Source: Micavibrio sp. UBA5572
GTDB lineage: Bacteria; Pseudomonadota; Alphaproteobacteria; Micavibrionales; Micavibrionaceae
DNA: 64,000 nucleotides
Reading direction: 5' to 3'
Assembly (NCBI GenBank): GCA_002425415.1
Contig: DIMG01000027.1
Coordinates: 5,827 to 69,826 of the forward strand
Made by a program: the position numbers and the translations under genes
In this document: positions 17,138-25,789 of the stretch, in pieces
Layout: each line of letters starts with the position of its first letter
Numbering within the stretch: position 1 is the first letter of the stretch
Notes under the pieces: generated by a model
Databases searched by the model: none
Told to the model about the DNA's origin: nothing
The model's input: the letters and a program-made list of their open reading frames with translations, nothing else

Positions 17138-17325
17138 AAGGTTTTCAAGCCTGGGATATTGCCGTTCGCATATCCCCACAAATCAGAAACAGCTTTCCTC
17201 TATCTGAAGCCTTAAGCCTGGCATCCGCGCTGGGCTATGACATGGCCGTGATGGGAGAGCTGTTGCCCGCACTATCAACCGGTATCACCAAGGCTTTAAT
17301 TAATAATCAAAACTCGTATAATTGA
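16607..17325 (+). CDS. GT-like tail chaperone made by -1 frameshift
   Basis: Predicted 239-residue fusion: 140 codons in the G frame, then a -1 slip on the A-run at 17019-17026, then 99 codons ending at 17325. The T part has a Cys cluster (CGNCSQTCQDC) and a helical end (FQAWDIAVRISPQIRN, ALSLASALGYDMAVMGELL) like the short tail-chaperone T domains of related phages. It has no good independent start, overlaps G by about 180 bases in the -1 frame, and lies directly before the tape measure (apart from inserted cargo). All of this parallels lambda G/GT. Confidence 0.65.
17018..17026 (+). promoter_or_regulatory. -1 ribosomal frameshift slippery site
   Basis: In the G frame the codons read GAA AAA AAA GAC (17018-17029). 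The sequence A AAA AAA G allows tandem tRNA-Lys slippage into the -1 frame, which then stays open for 99 codons. Confidence 0.6.
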
Positions 17326-17363
17326 AATATTGAGAAATACTGTAATTATAGGAGAGACAATAA

Positions 17364-18557
17364 TTGGGGTCTTACACAGAATTAAAATTTAAAAACTACG
17401 CACTTTTTTGGAGTAAAAACCACCTTTTTTCATCCAATGGAATGGGATTATTTCTTCCAGAAGATAGAAAAATAATTGCTTATGAATATGCCGATAATCA
17501 TAAAGAAAATTATCCTGCCTATGTTCGAAAATTATCGAGCATAGTCGAGCGGTTGGACTTGATGGGATATACATTAAATCGAGCAGAAAAGGAGATAAAA
17601 GAATGCATCCACCCAGATATAACTTTAGAAGAATTTCTCAAAATTCTATCGTATATAGATTTAGAATTAGATGATACTTCTGACTTTGGAACCTATGAAA
17701 CAACAGAAGATAGCATAAGATTTGAGAATATAGGGTTAAGTGGATATATATTAGCTTCTCCTGAAGCTGTTTCAATTTTAAATAAGTATCGGTACGAAGA
17801 AGACTTTTTGGAAAATAGACCTTATCTAGACCCTTTATTAGAGTTGAGGTGCTTGGCTGAAATTGAGAAATACTCTGATGATAATGTAGTTTGGGAGTAT
17901 TACGATTTGGTAGAGGGTGGTTGGATTAATGAAAATGATATTGATGTAACAGGGGCATCACCTAGTTACCTAATTCTTACAGAGGGAAAAACAGATACAG
18001 AGATTATTCAAAAATGCTTGGATACATTTCATCCAGATATTAAAGATTTTTTCTTCTTCGCAGATACAGAAAACCATCCTTTTGGAGGGACAAACGATAT
18101 AGCTAAATTTGTAAAAGGACTTATTGATATTAAGTATGGAGGACGTCTTATTGTAATATTAGATAATGATCTGGAGGGGAATAAAGCTTATCAGAAAATT
18201 AAATCTTACACCCTTCCAAGAAACTTTAGCGTACATGTTTTACCCGAACTTGAAGAATGTAAGAAGATGGAAACAGCAGGAACGAATGGCGTAACAAAAA
18301 TGAATGTTAATGGACAAGCTGTCTCTATTGAATGCTTTCTTGATTTAAGCCTAGCAGGTGAAACTCCATTAATTCGTTGGACTAATTGGGATGAAAAAGC
18401 AGGTAAATACCAAGGCAGTTTTGAACAAAAAATTAAAAACAAACTCAAATCAAAATTTGATGACGCATATAACAATAGATTCAATGATTATAACACTAAG
18501 AAATTACAGCAATTAACGAGCTTTATCATAGAAAAAGCAAAAGAAATATATAGATAG
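17364..18557 (+). CDS. HEPN/Toprim-type protein, defence cargo in the tail operon
   Basis: A 397-residue protein, markedly AT-rich compared with its neighbours, inserted between the tail chaperone and tape measure genes. The N-terminal half (1-190) matches the HEPN/Toprim-associated domain (TELKFKNYALFWSKNHLFSS near the start). The C-terminal half carries a Toprim core: acidic loop LILTEGKTDTEII (about 202-214) and ILDNDLEG (about 264-271, the DxD motif). Such proteins are suspected RNA- or DNA-targeting effectors in anti-phage defence. The start is a TTG with GGAGAG seven bases upstream. It has its own terminator at 18583; a weak promoter (TTGAAA at 17322, TAATTA at 17343) may precede it. 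Confidence 0.72.
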   Translation: MGSYTELKFKNYALFWSKNHLFSSNGMGLFLPEDRKIIAYEYADNHKENYPAYVRKLSSIVERLDLMGYTLNRAEKEIKECIHPDITLEEFLKILSYIDLELDDTSDFGTYETTEDSIRFENIGLSGYILASPEAVSILNKYRYEEDFLENRPYLDPLLELRCLAEIEKYSDDNVVWEYYDLVEGGWINENDIDVTGASPSYLILTEGKTDTEIIQKCLDTFHPDIKDFFFFADTENHPFGGTNDIAKFVKGLIDIKYGGRLIVILDNDLEGNKAYQKIKSYTLPRNFSVHVLPELEECKKMETAGTNGVTKMNVNGQAVSIECFLDLSLAGETPLIRWTNWDEKAGKYQGSFEQKIKNKLKSKFDDAYNNRFNDYNTKKLQQLTSFIIEKAKEIYR

Positions 18558-18582
18558 CTACAGGCTAAAAACAAAAATTCAC

Positions 18583-18606
18583 ACCCCTCTTCGGAGGGGT
18601 TTTTTA
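18583..18606 (+). terminator. Rho-independent terminator of the HEPN/Toprim gene
   Basis: A 7-bp stem ACCCCTC/GAGGGGT (18583-18589, 18594-18600) closed by a stable TTCG loop, followed by a seven-T run. It would isolate the cargo gene from, or attenuate reading into, the tape measure gene 20 bases on. Confidence 0.85.
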
Positions 18607-18625
18607 TTGGAGAAATTAAACCACC

Positions 18626-21600
18626 ATGCGTTCACAAAAAAACATGTCGATCCGCCTTGCCGTGGTGGACGGAAAAAAGGTTGAAGATACCTTTTCTCGT
18701 ATCGGTCGCACGGGCGAGCAGGCTTTTGAGCGCATTGAGCGTTCGACCAAGCCCGCCAGTATGGGATTAAAAGCCGTTGATACGACGGCGCGCGCCTTGA
18801 ATAACGTGTTCCGTCAAGCTGCAGGACTTGTGGCAGCATATGCTGGGATTTCCGGCATTATATCTTCTGTGCGCTCGGTTAATGAAACCGGTATGGCATT
18901 TCAGGGATTAGGCACGGCGCTGGAAACCATCACAGGATCAAGCGCTGATGCGCGCGCAGAGATGAAGTTTTTGGAAGAACAAGCAGAACGCTTAGGTTTA
19001 AATCTTCTGGAAACCGCACAATCTTATATGCAGATTGCTGCCGCTGCCAAAGGCACGGAATTGGCGGGCGATGGTACACGTCAGATCTTTACCGCCATTG
19101 CCGAAGCCTCCACCGTGCTTCAGCTCTCTGTTGATCAAACAAACGGTGCGCTTCGAGCCATCGGACAAATCATGTCCAAGGGCAAGGTGCAGGCCGAAGA
19201 ATTGCGCGGGCAATTGGGTGAGCGTCTTTACGGTGCATTCCAATTGGCAGCACGCGGTATGGGCATTACCACGGCAGAGCTTGATAAAATGCTGGAACAA
19301 GGTCAGGTGATTGCCGAAGACTTCCTGCCAAAATTTGCTGCGGAAATCCGCAAAACATTCTCCGATGGTGTGCCTGCAGCATCCATGACGGCGCGCGCGG
19401 AAATGAACCGCTTTAATAATGCAATTTTAGAGATTGAACGCACTATCGCCGCATCCGGCTTTTTGGATGGTGTGACACAAGGTTACCGCACCCTGACTGC
19501 AACGCTCGAAGATCCTGCGGTAGTCGATGCCGCGCGAGAATTAGGGCAAACATTAGGCTCTGCCATTGCCACAGCAGCGGAAGGCCTTGCGTTTTTGATA
19601 GAGAATGCCGATTTGGCTGTCACAGCCATTGGTGGACTGGTGATTGCCCGCACAGTTGCGGGTGCGGTAACGCTGTTAAATGCGTCCATTGCAGGTAATG
19701 CAGGCTTGATTGTTGGTTTGCACATGGCCAACAGCATTTCGACCGCTTTTGCCATCCGTCTTGTGGCGGTGGAAGCCGCAACCAAACTGGCAACACTGGC
19801 TATGGTGGGATTCCGTTCGGCCTTAATGTTGGTGGGTGGCCCCGTGGGGCTTGCCGTCTTGGCAGGCATTGCCGTTTTGAAACTCGCATCCGGTCATGAC
19901 GCTGCGGCAAAAGCCGCCCGTGATCATGCGACTGAACTTAAGGAGATCAAAGAAGAGCTTGGCAAAACTGCCGAAGCTGCATCGGATTTAAGCGAGGCAT
20001 TGAGCGAAAGTGAGAGCGTTTACCGCTTCACCAAGCAACTGGAAACAGCCAAAGAAAACATCATCGATCTGCAGAAAGAATTAAAATTCGGTGGTATTGG
20101 TGGATTTTGGGATCAATTTAGCCGTTTTGGAAAACCGCTTCAGCATGAGCTTTATCAAATTCGCCAAGCCTTCAATCAGGGTAAGTTATCGGCGACGGAA
20201 TATTCCGAGGCGTTATTCAAGCTGGCAACCAAATATCCTGATTTCGGTGAACAGGCTGAAGAAGTTCAACAGCAGGTTTTTGCACTATTGGCAGCAGAAC
20301 GCGCCGCTAAAAAAGCCGCCGCCGCGCTGGATGAATTGCGTAATCCCAAGGCCAAGATTGCTGCACCTGATGCGCCGACAACATCTGCCCCAGCAGAGGT
20401 TATCCCTGAATTATCGGACGCTGATAAAAAACGGATAACAGATCGCATCACCGAATTGCATGCGGAAGAACAAGCGTTGCAACGTTTGAATACCGCACGC
20501 ACGCAAGGTGAAGCGGCTGTGCGCCGTGCCATGGTCGCAAATGAGCAGGATCAGGCGTTGCGTCGCTTGGGGTTGGATGTCACCGGCGCGCAAAGCGATG
20601 AGCAGAAAGAATACGCCAACCAGATCAAATCGCTGGTGGGTGATATCTATAAATTACAAGAAGCGGATAAAAATTACCAAGACACTATCCGTGAAAATAA
20701 CAAGTTAGCGCAAGAGCGTGAACGGCTGGTTGAAGATGTGCGCCAGAAATATGATGCGCTGGATATGTCTTTATCGGCGGCAATAAAACGTGCGGGCGAA
20801 TGGCGCAACGAGGCGCTGTTAGGGCTTGATAGTACCAAGGCAGGCTATGCCGATTTTGCCGCGCAGGTGGATGCGGTTTATAACGATATGATCGCCAAAG
20901 CCCGTGATGAGGATTTGCAAAACTCAAAACGCTGGGAAGACGGCATTAAACGCGGATTGCAAAGTGTCATTGATGAAGCCGATGATATGGCGAGTAAGGC
21001 CGAGCGCGGTGTCACCTCCATGTTTAAAAGCATGGAAGATGCGCTGGTTAGTTTTGTTACGACAGGCAAGCTGGATTTTAAATCCATGGCGGATTCCATC
21101 ATTGCCGATATGGTACGAATGCAAATCCAGTCCAGCATCACAAAACCGTTGGCTGGGGCATTAAGCGGATTTTTAGGTGATGTTGCCGGATCATTGTTCG
21201 GATCTCCGTCATCGGGCGCATCGTCGGCAACCGCTCACACTGGCGGTGTGATTGGCGCTGACACTTTACGCATGCGTTCGGTGAGTCCATCTGTTTTTGC
21301 AAATGCGCCTCGTTTCCATACGGGCGGTATTGTCGGTAATGAAGTGCCGATTATCGCTAAACAAGGCGAAGCCGTCTTTACGCCTGGGCAGATGAAGCTT
21401 CTGGGCGGTGCGTTGCAATCCAAACCGAATGTTAGTGTATCCGTTCGTGTTGAAAATAACGTCAGCAATGCTCAAGCCAGAGCCGATGTCAGCCGTGACA
21501 GTACAGGCAATATGGACTTAAAAATCATCATCGAAGAAGTGGAAGGTAATCTATCGCGCAATATCGGACGCGGTGAAGGTTTAGCACCAACGCTGGAGCG

Positions 21601-21640
21601 CCGCTATGGCCTTAATCCTGCGGCGGGGAGTTATCGTTAA
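18626..21640 (+). CDS. Tail tape measure protein
   Basis: A 1,004-residue protein that fixes tail length. Residues 40-250 match the tape-measure N-terminal domain (GLGTALETITGSSADARAEM, ELRGQLGERLYGAFQLAARG). Hydrophobic helices follow (about 310-430), then coiled coils (about 600-700), and a lambda-type C-terminal domain (MFKSMEDALVSFVTTGKLDF, about 805-825). The tail has short Gly/Ser/Ala segments and a conserved GEAVFTPGQM. An in-frame ATG at 18644 is an alternative start. It directly precedes the minor tail genes. Confidence 0.93.
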   Translation: MRSQKNMSIRLAVVDGKKVEDTFSRIGRTGEQAFERIERSTKPASMGLKAVDTTARALNNVFRQAAGLVAAYAGISGIISSVRSVNETGMAFQGLGTALETITGSSADARAEMKFLEEQAERLGLNLLETAQSYMQIAAAAKGTELAGDGTRQIFTAIAEASTVLQLSVDQTNGALRAIGQIMSKGKVQAEELRGQLGERLYGAFQLAARGMGITTAELDKMLEQGQVIAEDFLPKFAAEIRKTFSDGVPAASMTARAEMNRFNNAILEIERTIAASGFLDGVTQGYRTLTATLEDPAVVDAARELGQTLGSAIATAAEGLAFLIENADLAVTAIGGLVIARTVAGAVTLLNASIAGNAGLIVGLHMANSISTAFAIRLVAVEAATKLATLAMVGFRSALMLVGGPVGLAVLAGIAVLKLASGHDAAAKAARDHATELKEIKEELGKTAEAASDLSEALSESESVYRFTKQLETAKENIIDLQKELKFGGIGGFWDQFSRFGKPLQHELYQIRQAFNQGKLSATEYSEALFKLATKYPDFGEQAEEVQQQVFALLAAERAAKKAAAALDELRNPKAKIAAPDAPTTSAPAEVIPELSDADKKRITDRITELHAEEQALQRLNTARTQGEAAVRRAMVANEQDQALRRLGLDVTGAQSDEQKEYANQIKSLVGDIYKLQEADKNYQDTIRENNKLAQERERLVEDVRQKYDALDMSLSAAIKRAGEWRNEALLGLDSTKAGYADFAAQVDAVYNDMIAKARDEDLQNSKRWEDGIKRGLQSVIDEADDMASKAERGVTSMFKSMEDALVSFVTTGKLDFKSMADSIIADMVRMQIQSSITKPLAGALSGFLGDVAGSLFGSPSSGASSATAHTGGVIGADTLRMRSVSPSVFANAPRFHTGGIVGNEVPIIAKQGEAVFTPGQMKLLGGALQSKPNVSVSVRVENNVSNAQARADVSRDSTGNMDLKIIIEEVEGNLSRNIGRGEGLAPTLERRYGLNPAAGSYR

Positions 21641-22123
21641 ATGAGTGAAATAACATGGCCATCAACATTACCGTTGCCAACGGTGCAAGGATACGGGGTT
21701 CAGCCTGGGGAAGCAATTTTACGCACCGAGATGGAGGCAGGCCTTGCACGACAACGTCGCCGTTTTACCGATGTGCCGACCAAGGTGTCTGTGCGCTGGA
21801 TTATGCGGCGGGATCAATATGCCATTTTTGAAGGCTGGTATCGCTGGCATGCCCGTGAGGGTGCAAGCTGGTTTGCCATCACGCTTTTGGGCGGACTTGG
21901 TCTTCTGGAACAAGAAGCACGCTTTACACGGCAATTTTCATCACGGCTTTTGGCGGGTGGGACGCTTTGGGAGATTACATCTGAGTTGGAAATCCGTGAA
22001 CGGCCTGTTCTGGATGAAGGCTTGCTGAACTTGCTCTTAAGCGAAGATGCTCAAGGCATTATTACCGCTGGTGAAAACTTACACATTCTTGTGCATCAGA
22101 CTTTGCCGCTCCGCCTTTATTAA
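21641..22123 (+). CDS. Minor tail protein (unassigned)
   Basis: A 160-residue protein immediately after the tape measure stop, where lambda has M. Visible: EMEAGLARQRRRFTDVPTKV, then WYRWHAREGASWFAITLLGG, a tip-associated beta-rich pattern common in alphaproteobacterial siphophages, and WEITSELEIRERPVLDEG near the end. It is probably part of the tail-tip hub. I do not recognise a named family with certainty. Confidence 0.6.
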   Translation: MSEITWPSTLPLPTVQGYGVQPGEAILRTEMEAGLARQRRRFTDVPTKVSVRWIMRRDQYAIFEGWYRWHAREGASWFAITLLGGLGLLEQEARFTRQFSSRLLAGGTLWEITSELEIRERPVLDEGLLNLLLSEDAQGIITAGENLHILVHQTLPLRLY

Positions 22124-22147
22124 CCACTCAAACAAAAGGAAGACATC

Positions 22148-22678
22148 ATGACCTTGCAGACCGATCTGCAGGATGCGGTGGCGCGTGTCCAAACGGACAG
22201 CCAGCTCCTGCACAATATCGTCCACGGTGACGATCAAACTACCGTTCCGACCGATGGCGGTAATGTCAAAAGCGCCTCCAAAGCCATCAAGGATATGGAA
22301 GATACCATTCAGGCGGGGCTGACAGACCTTGGCGCATCGGCTGACCAGCTGAATGCGGCTGTATCACAAACCGAAACCTATCGGGATGAAACGCAATCTT
22401 TGGCGCAGTCTGCCTTGCAAACAGCCAATGCCCTTAATCTGCCCACCAACATTAACGGTCAGGCGGGTAAATTGCTGGCGGTCAAACAAGCTGAAGACGG
22501 GTTTGAGGTGATTGAATCAGTCGGTGTGTTTTATGGCTTGCGTGCCGATGGTTCAAAGCTCACGGCGATCACAGGACAAGGCACATACAACGCCAATGAT
22601 TTTGACACATGGTTCATCACGCTGCCGGGGGTGGATTTCAACATCAACGAGGACGGCCACCTCATCATCAATATTTAA
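22148..22678 (+). CDS. Tail-fibre-associated hypothetical protein
   Basis: A 176-residue protein with a helical, probably trimeric coiled-coil N-terminus (DLQDAVARVQTDSQLLHNIV; LTDLGASADQLNAAVSQTET) and a short beta-rich C-terminus (GLRADGSKLTAITGQGTYNA). The layout is that of a fibre or spike shaft. It precedes the RCC1-repeat gene by 15 bases with its own ribosome site, so both likely form the host-contact apparatus. Function is inferred from context. Confidence 0.5.
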   Translation: MTLQTDLQDAVARVQTDSQLLHNIVHGDDQTTVPTDGGNVKSASKAIKDMEDTIQAGLTDLGASADQLNAAVSQTETYRDETQSLAQSALQTANALNLPTNINGQAGKLLAVKQAEDGFEVIESVGVFYGLRADGSKLTAITGQGTYNANDFDTWFITLPGVDFNINEDGHLIINI

Positions 22679-22693
22679 GCAGGAGATAAAAAC

Positions 22694-24358
22694 ATGACAC
22701 AGATTGATCTGGGCAATATCCGCATTAACTGGCGCGGAGCCTATAACAGCGCCACCAATTACGTGCGCCATGATGCCGTTTCTTATCAAGGCTCAAGCTT
22801 CATCGCCAAACGGACAGTGTCAGCCGTCACACCCGTTCAAGGCGATGATTGGGATTTGATGGCGGCGGGTACAGATCAGCTCACCCAAGAGGGCGATCTT
22901 CTCATCCATAACGGCGCTATTCCTGTTCGTCTTGCCCGTGGCGGCAATGCTCAGGTGTTGCAGATGGTAGGCAATCAGCCTGCTTGGCGGAATCAATCGC
23001 TCGACCCATCCCGCCGTGTATGGAAGCTGGCCAAGGTTAATGGTCTGGGCGGTTGGTACACGCGGGTTTATCTCATGGCTGATGGCACGATCAAAGCCTG
23101 TGGTTATGGCGGTAATTATTCCAACGGGGATTCCAATGGCTCTCATATTTATACGCCAAAGCGTGTGGCAACGGATAATCCCGATGTGCGCTTTGTGGAT
23201 GTGTTCTCAGGTGGGATGCAGCATTATGCTTTGACCGCTGATGGTGAAGTCTGGTCTTGGGGTTTTAACAATTATGGCCAGCTTGGTCATGGCAACACCA
23301 TTAATTTGGCAGTAGCCAAGCGGATTGAATATTTTGTTCAAAACAACATTCAAATTGCCAAAGTCATCCCTGGTCGTCCGAATTATTATGATCACGCCTG
23401 CGCTTATTTCTTAACGACCGATGGTCGTGTTTACGCCTGCGGGATTAACAGCAACGGCAATCTGGGTAATGGGACATCAGCAAACCAATATACGCCCATT
23501 CGCTGCGGCGCGTTGACCAATATTATCGATGTCTCGACTTCGGGTTTACCCCATACGACCTATGCTGTTCAAGATAACGGCTCACTTTGGGTTTGGGGAT
23601 ATAATGGTTATGGACAGCTTGGCCTTGGGGATACGACCAATCGGGAAACCCCCATTTTGCATCCCGCCTTCAATAATGTGATTAAGGCTTTGCCATCTTG
23701 CGGGTATAACACCGCTGGCTCTGGCCCGACAGGCTCTGGTCTTGTCTTATTAAGCGACGGTACATTATGGAGCGCAGGATTTAATGGGAATGGAGAGCTT
23801 GGCTTGGGTGATACCACGCAAAGGACAAGCTTCACGCAAATCGCTCTGCCCTCCGTTACCTTCACGGATATTTTTGTCGGCGATGGTCGTTATGCAAGCG
23901 GTGGCGGTATTACCGATCAAGGTGAGGTCTATCTCTGGGGGTATAACGGCTACGGCCAGTTGGGAACGGGCAACACCACAAACCAGCTTTCTCCGCAAAT
24001 GCCCGCCGGTGATTTTCAAGGCAATGTGACCAGGGCCGCTTTTGGGGGTGGATGCAGTTATGAGGGCTGTATCTTACAAGCAGGCAACGATCTCTGGGGC
24101 GCTGGGTATTCCGGCAATGCTAATCTGGGAATTAACAGTTTTGCTGCTACCAATAATACATTCCAACGCGTGCTTGGGCAATCAGGCGTGATTGAAGACT
24201 GGAATTGCTATGGCCAAGGCACAGCCTCATGGGGGCTTGGTGTTTTGTATGACGACGGGCGCGTTGATGCCTGCGGAGAGAATAATTCTTACGGCGAAAC
24301 AGGAACGCAGGCAGGCAACCTGCATGACGTAGCCACTTTAACCAATGTCATTTTCTAG
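22694..24358 (+). CDS. RCC1-repeat tail/receptor-binding protein
   Basis: A 554-residue protein. Residues 8-55 resemble a small carbohydrate-binding or tail-anchor module (WRGAYNSATNYVRHDAVSYQ, then GSSFIAK). From about 110 to the end there are some seven RCC1-type repeats, seen in WSWGFNNYGQLGHGN, CGINSNGNLGNGT, WVWGYNGYGQLGLGDTTN, SAGFNGNGELGLGDTTQ and LWGYNGYGQLGTGNTTN. RCC1 repeats form a seven-bladed propeller. In a phage tail this is most simply a receptor-binding head mounted on the preceding fibre. The DNA repeats would allow blade exchange by recombination. Confidence 0.82.
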   Translation: MTQIDLGNIRINWRGAYNSATNYVRHDAVSYQGSSFIAKRTVSAVTPVQGDDWDLMAAGTDQLTQEGDLLIHNGAIPVRLARGGNAQVLQMVGNQPAWRNQSLDPSRRVWKLAKVNGLGGWYTRVYLMADGTIKACGYGGNYSNGDSNGSHIYTPKRVATDNPDVRFVDVFSGGMQHYALTADGEVWSWGFNNYGQLGHGNTINLAVAKRIEYFVQNNIQIAKVIPGRPNYYDHACAYFLTTDGRVYACGINSNGNLGNGTSANQYTPIRCGALTNIIDVSTSGLPHTTYAVQDNGSLWVWGYNGYGQLGLGDTTNRETPILHPAFNNVIKALPSCGYNTAGSGPTGSGLVLLSDGTLWSAGFNGNGELGLGDTTQRTSFTQIALPSVTFTDIFVGDGRYASGGGITDQGEVYLWGYNGYGQLGTGNTTNQLSPQMPAGDFQGNVTRAAFGGGCSYEGCILQAGNDLWGAGYSGNANLGINSFAATNNTFQRVLGQSGVIEDWNCYGQGTASWGLGVLYDDGRVDACGENNSYGETGTQAGNLHDVATLTNVIF

Positions 24359-24367
24359 GAGGCTTTT

Positions 24368-24826
24368 ATGAACCTTAAATCTTATTTACAGACCCGCGCG
24401 CCGATCTTTGCCGAAAGTACCATCGCGCCCATTCACTTGGCTGATCTGAATGAACGGCATTATTACGCTTTTGCCGAGGATGTCACACCACCATCGGGTG
24501 GCAAGGCTGTGAGTGATCAGGAATTAAAAGAAATCACATCCAATAGTCAGTTGATCCGCCAGATTAAGGAAGAAGCAGGACGGCGCATCACCGATATCGC
24601 CCCTGTATGGAAACAGCAAAATGCCCTGGCAGATTTGTATCTGTTGGGGGATCGTACAGATTTGACGAAGGCCGAACAGGAAACGCTCACCAAAGCGCAA
24701 GATTTACTGGCGCAGGTGCAAGTGCTGCGTGAGCGCTCTAACGCCATCGAATCCTCATTCCTAAACGGTGTGGCGGTGGATTATCTGACCGATAAAGCAT
24801 GGGAGGATGCCCCTTATGCCGAATAA
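24368..24826 (+). CDS. Hypothetical tail-region protein
   Basis: A 152-residue helical, acidic protein, without a recognised domain, directly after the RCC1 gene. The C-terminal half (ADLYLLGDRTDLTKAEQETL, then LRERSNAIESS) resembles a coiled coil, as in tail-fibre assembly chaperones. That role is only suggested by its position. It overlaps the next gene by 11 bases. Confidence 0.45.
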   Translation: MNLKSYLQTRAPIFAESTIAPIHLADLNERHYYAFAEDVTPPSGGKAVSDQELKEITSNSQLIRQIKEEAGRRITDIAPVWKQQNALADLYLLGDRTDLTKAEQETLTKAQDLLAQVQVLRERSNAIESSFLNGVAVDYLTDKAWEDAPYAE

Positions 24827-25358
24827 TGCCTTATCGGAAGCCTTGCGCGAGGCTTATGCCTCTGCGCCCAGTGATGTCGTGATTTTACACACGCTGGAGC
24901 TTCGCCACCCATCCTTTATCAATGATGACGATAGTTCTATGGCCATTCGGGTGGTGCGGGATAATCAAAATTTGACTGCCCGCATGGAGGCAACAGCGCC
25001 GTTAAACGCTGGAGAAATGGTTGAGTTTATCGCCATGGGTTTTGATCTGGAATTACCACCCGTTGATACTGCGCCCGTACCTGAAATCTCTATCACGCTG
25101 GATAATGTCAGTCGTGAGATTGTCACGCATTTGGATCGGGCGGCAGAAAGCCAGGACAAAATCGAAATCACCTATCGTCCGTATTTATCCGATGATTTGG
25201 AAGGGCCGCAAATGGACCCTCCATTTACGTTGGTGCTCACAGAAGTGAGTGCCGATGCCTCCCGTGTCACAGGCAAAGCCCGCATGCTCGATGTCGGAAA
25301 CAAAGCCTTCCCATCAGAAACTTACAATGCATTACGTTTTGCGGGGCTGACGCGATGA
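24816..25358 (+). CDS. DUF1833 minor tail protein
   Basis: A 180-residue protein of the DUF1833 family, found in the tail-tip clusters of many siphophages in the place of lambda L. Motifs: LHTLELRHPSFIND near the start, FDLELPPVDTAPVPEISITL in the middle, SETYNALRFAGLTR at the end. The ATG at 24816 is used because GGGAGG lies nine bases upstream; the ATG at 24807 is too close to it. The next start lies four bases inside its end. Confidence 0.82.
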   Translation: MPNNALSEALREAYASAPSDVVILHTLELRHPSFINDDDSSMAIRVVRDNQNLTARMEATAPLNAGEMVEFIAMGFDLELPPVDTAPVPEISITLDNVSREIVTHLDRAAESQDKIEITYRPYLSDDLEGPQMDPPFTLVLTEVSADASRVTGKARMLDVGNKAFPSETYNALRFAGLTR

Positions 25359-25789
25359 CACATTGGGCAGTGGATTATATCGGCAAGCCGTGGGTTGTCG
25401 CATCGGACGGTCCTGAGGCGTATGATTGCTGGGGCTTGGTCGTGGCGATCCATAAACGCCTTTATGGGCGGGATTTAATCGTTATCCCTGTCCAGGAAAA
25501 CAATCTGCGCCAACTGATCAAAACCATTGATGCCCACCCTGAACGGGCAAATTGGGATGTGGTGCATAAGCCGATGGAAGGTGACATTGCCCTGATGCGT
25601 CAATCTCGCCATCCGATCCATGTCGGGATTTGGCTCGATATTGACGGCGGTGGAATGCTTCACTGTATGCAAGGTGCAGGCGTCGTGTTTCAAAACCTGC
25701 ATAGCCTGTCTCTCACGGGTTGGAAAATCGAAAATTATTATCGTTATAAAGGACATGAACAACATGGCGCAAATTGCCATTCATCATAA
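25355..25789 (+). CDS. NlpC/P60 tail-tip peptidase, K-like
   Basis: A 144-residue cysteine peptidase that probably cuts peptidoglycan peptides during DNA entry, or matures the tail tip. Catalytic Cys in AYDCWGLV (Cys near 25) and His in HPIHVGIWL (near 90). It lies between DUF1833 and the J-like gene, the place of lambda K. The J start lies inside its 3' end, so the two are coupled. Confidence 0.85.
   Translation: MTHWAVDYIGKPWVVASDGPEAYDCWGLVVAIHKRLYGRDLIVIPVQENNLRQLIKTIDAHPERANWDVVHKPMEGDIALMRQSRHPIHVGIWLDIDGGGMLHCMQGAGVVFQNLHSLSLTGWKIENYYRYKGHEQHGANCHSS

Noticed and set aside
25620..25763. Longer start for the J-like gene
   Set aside because: The extra codons lie entirely inside the NlpC/P60 gene in another frame and lack a ribosome site; ATG 25764 has one.
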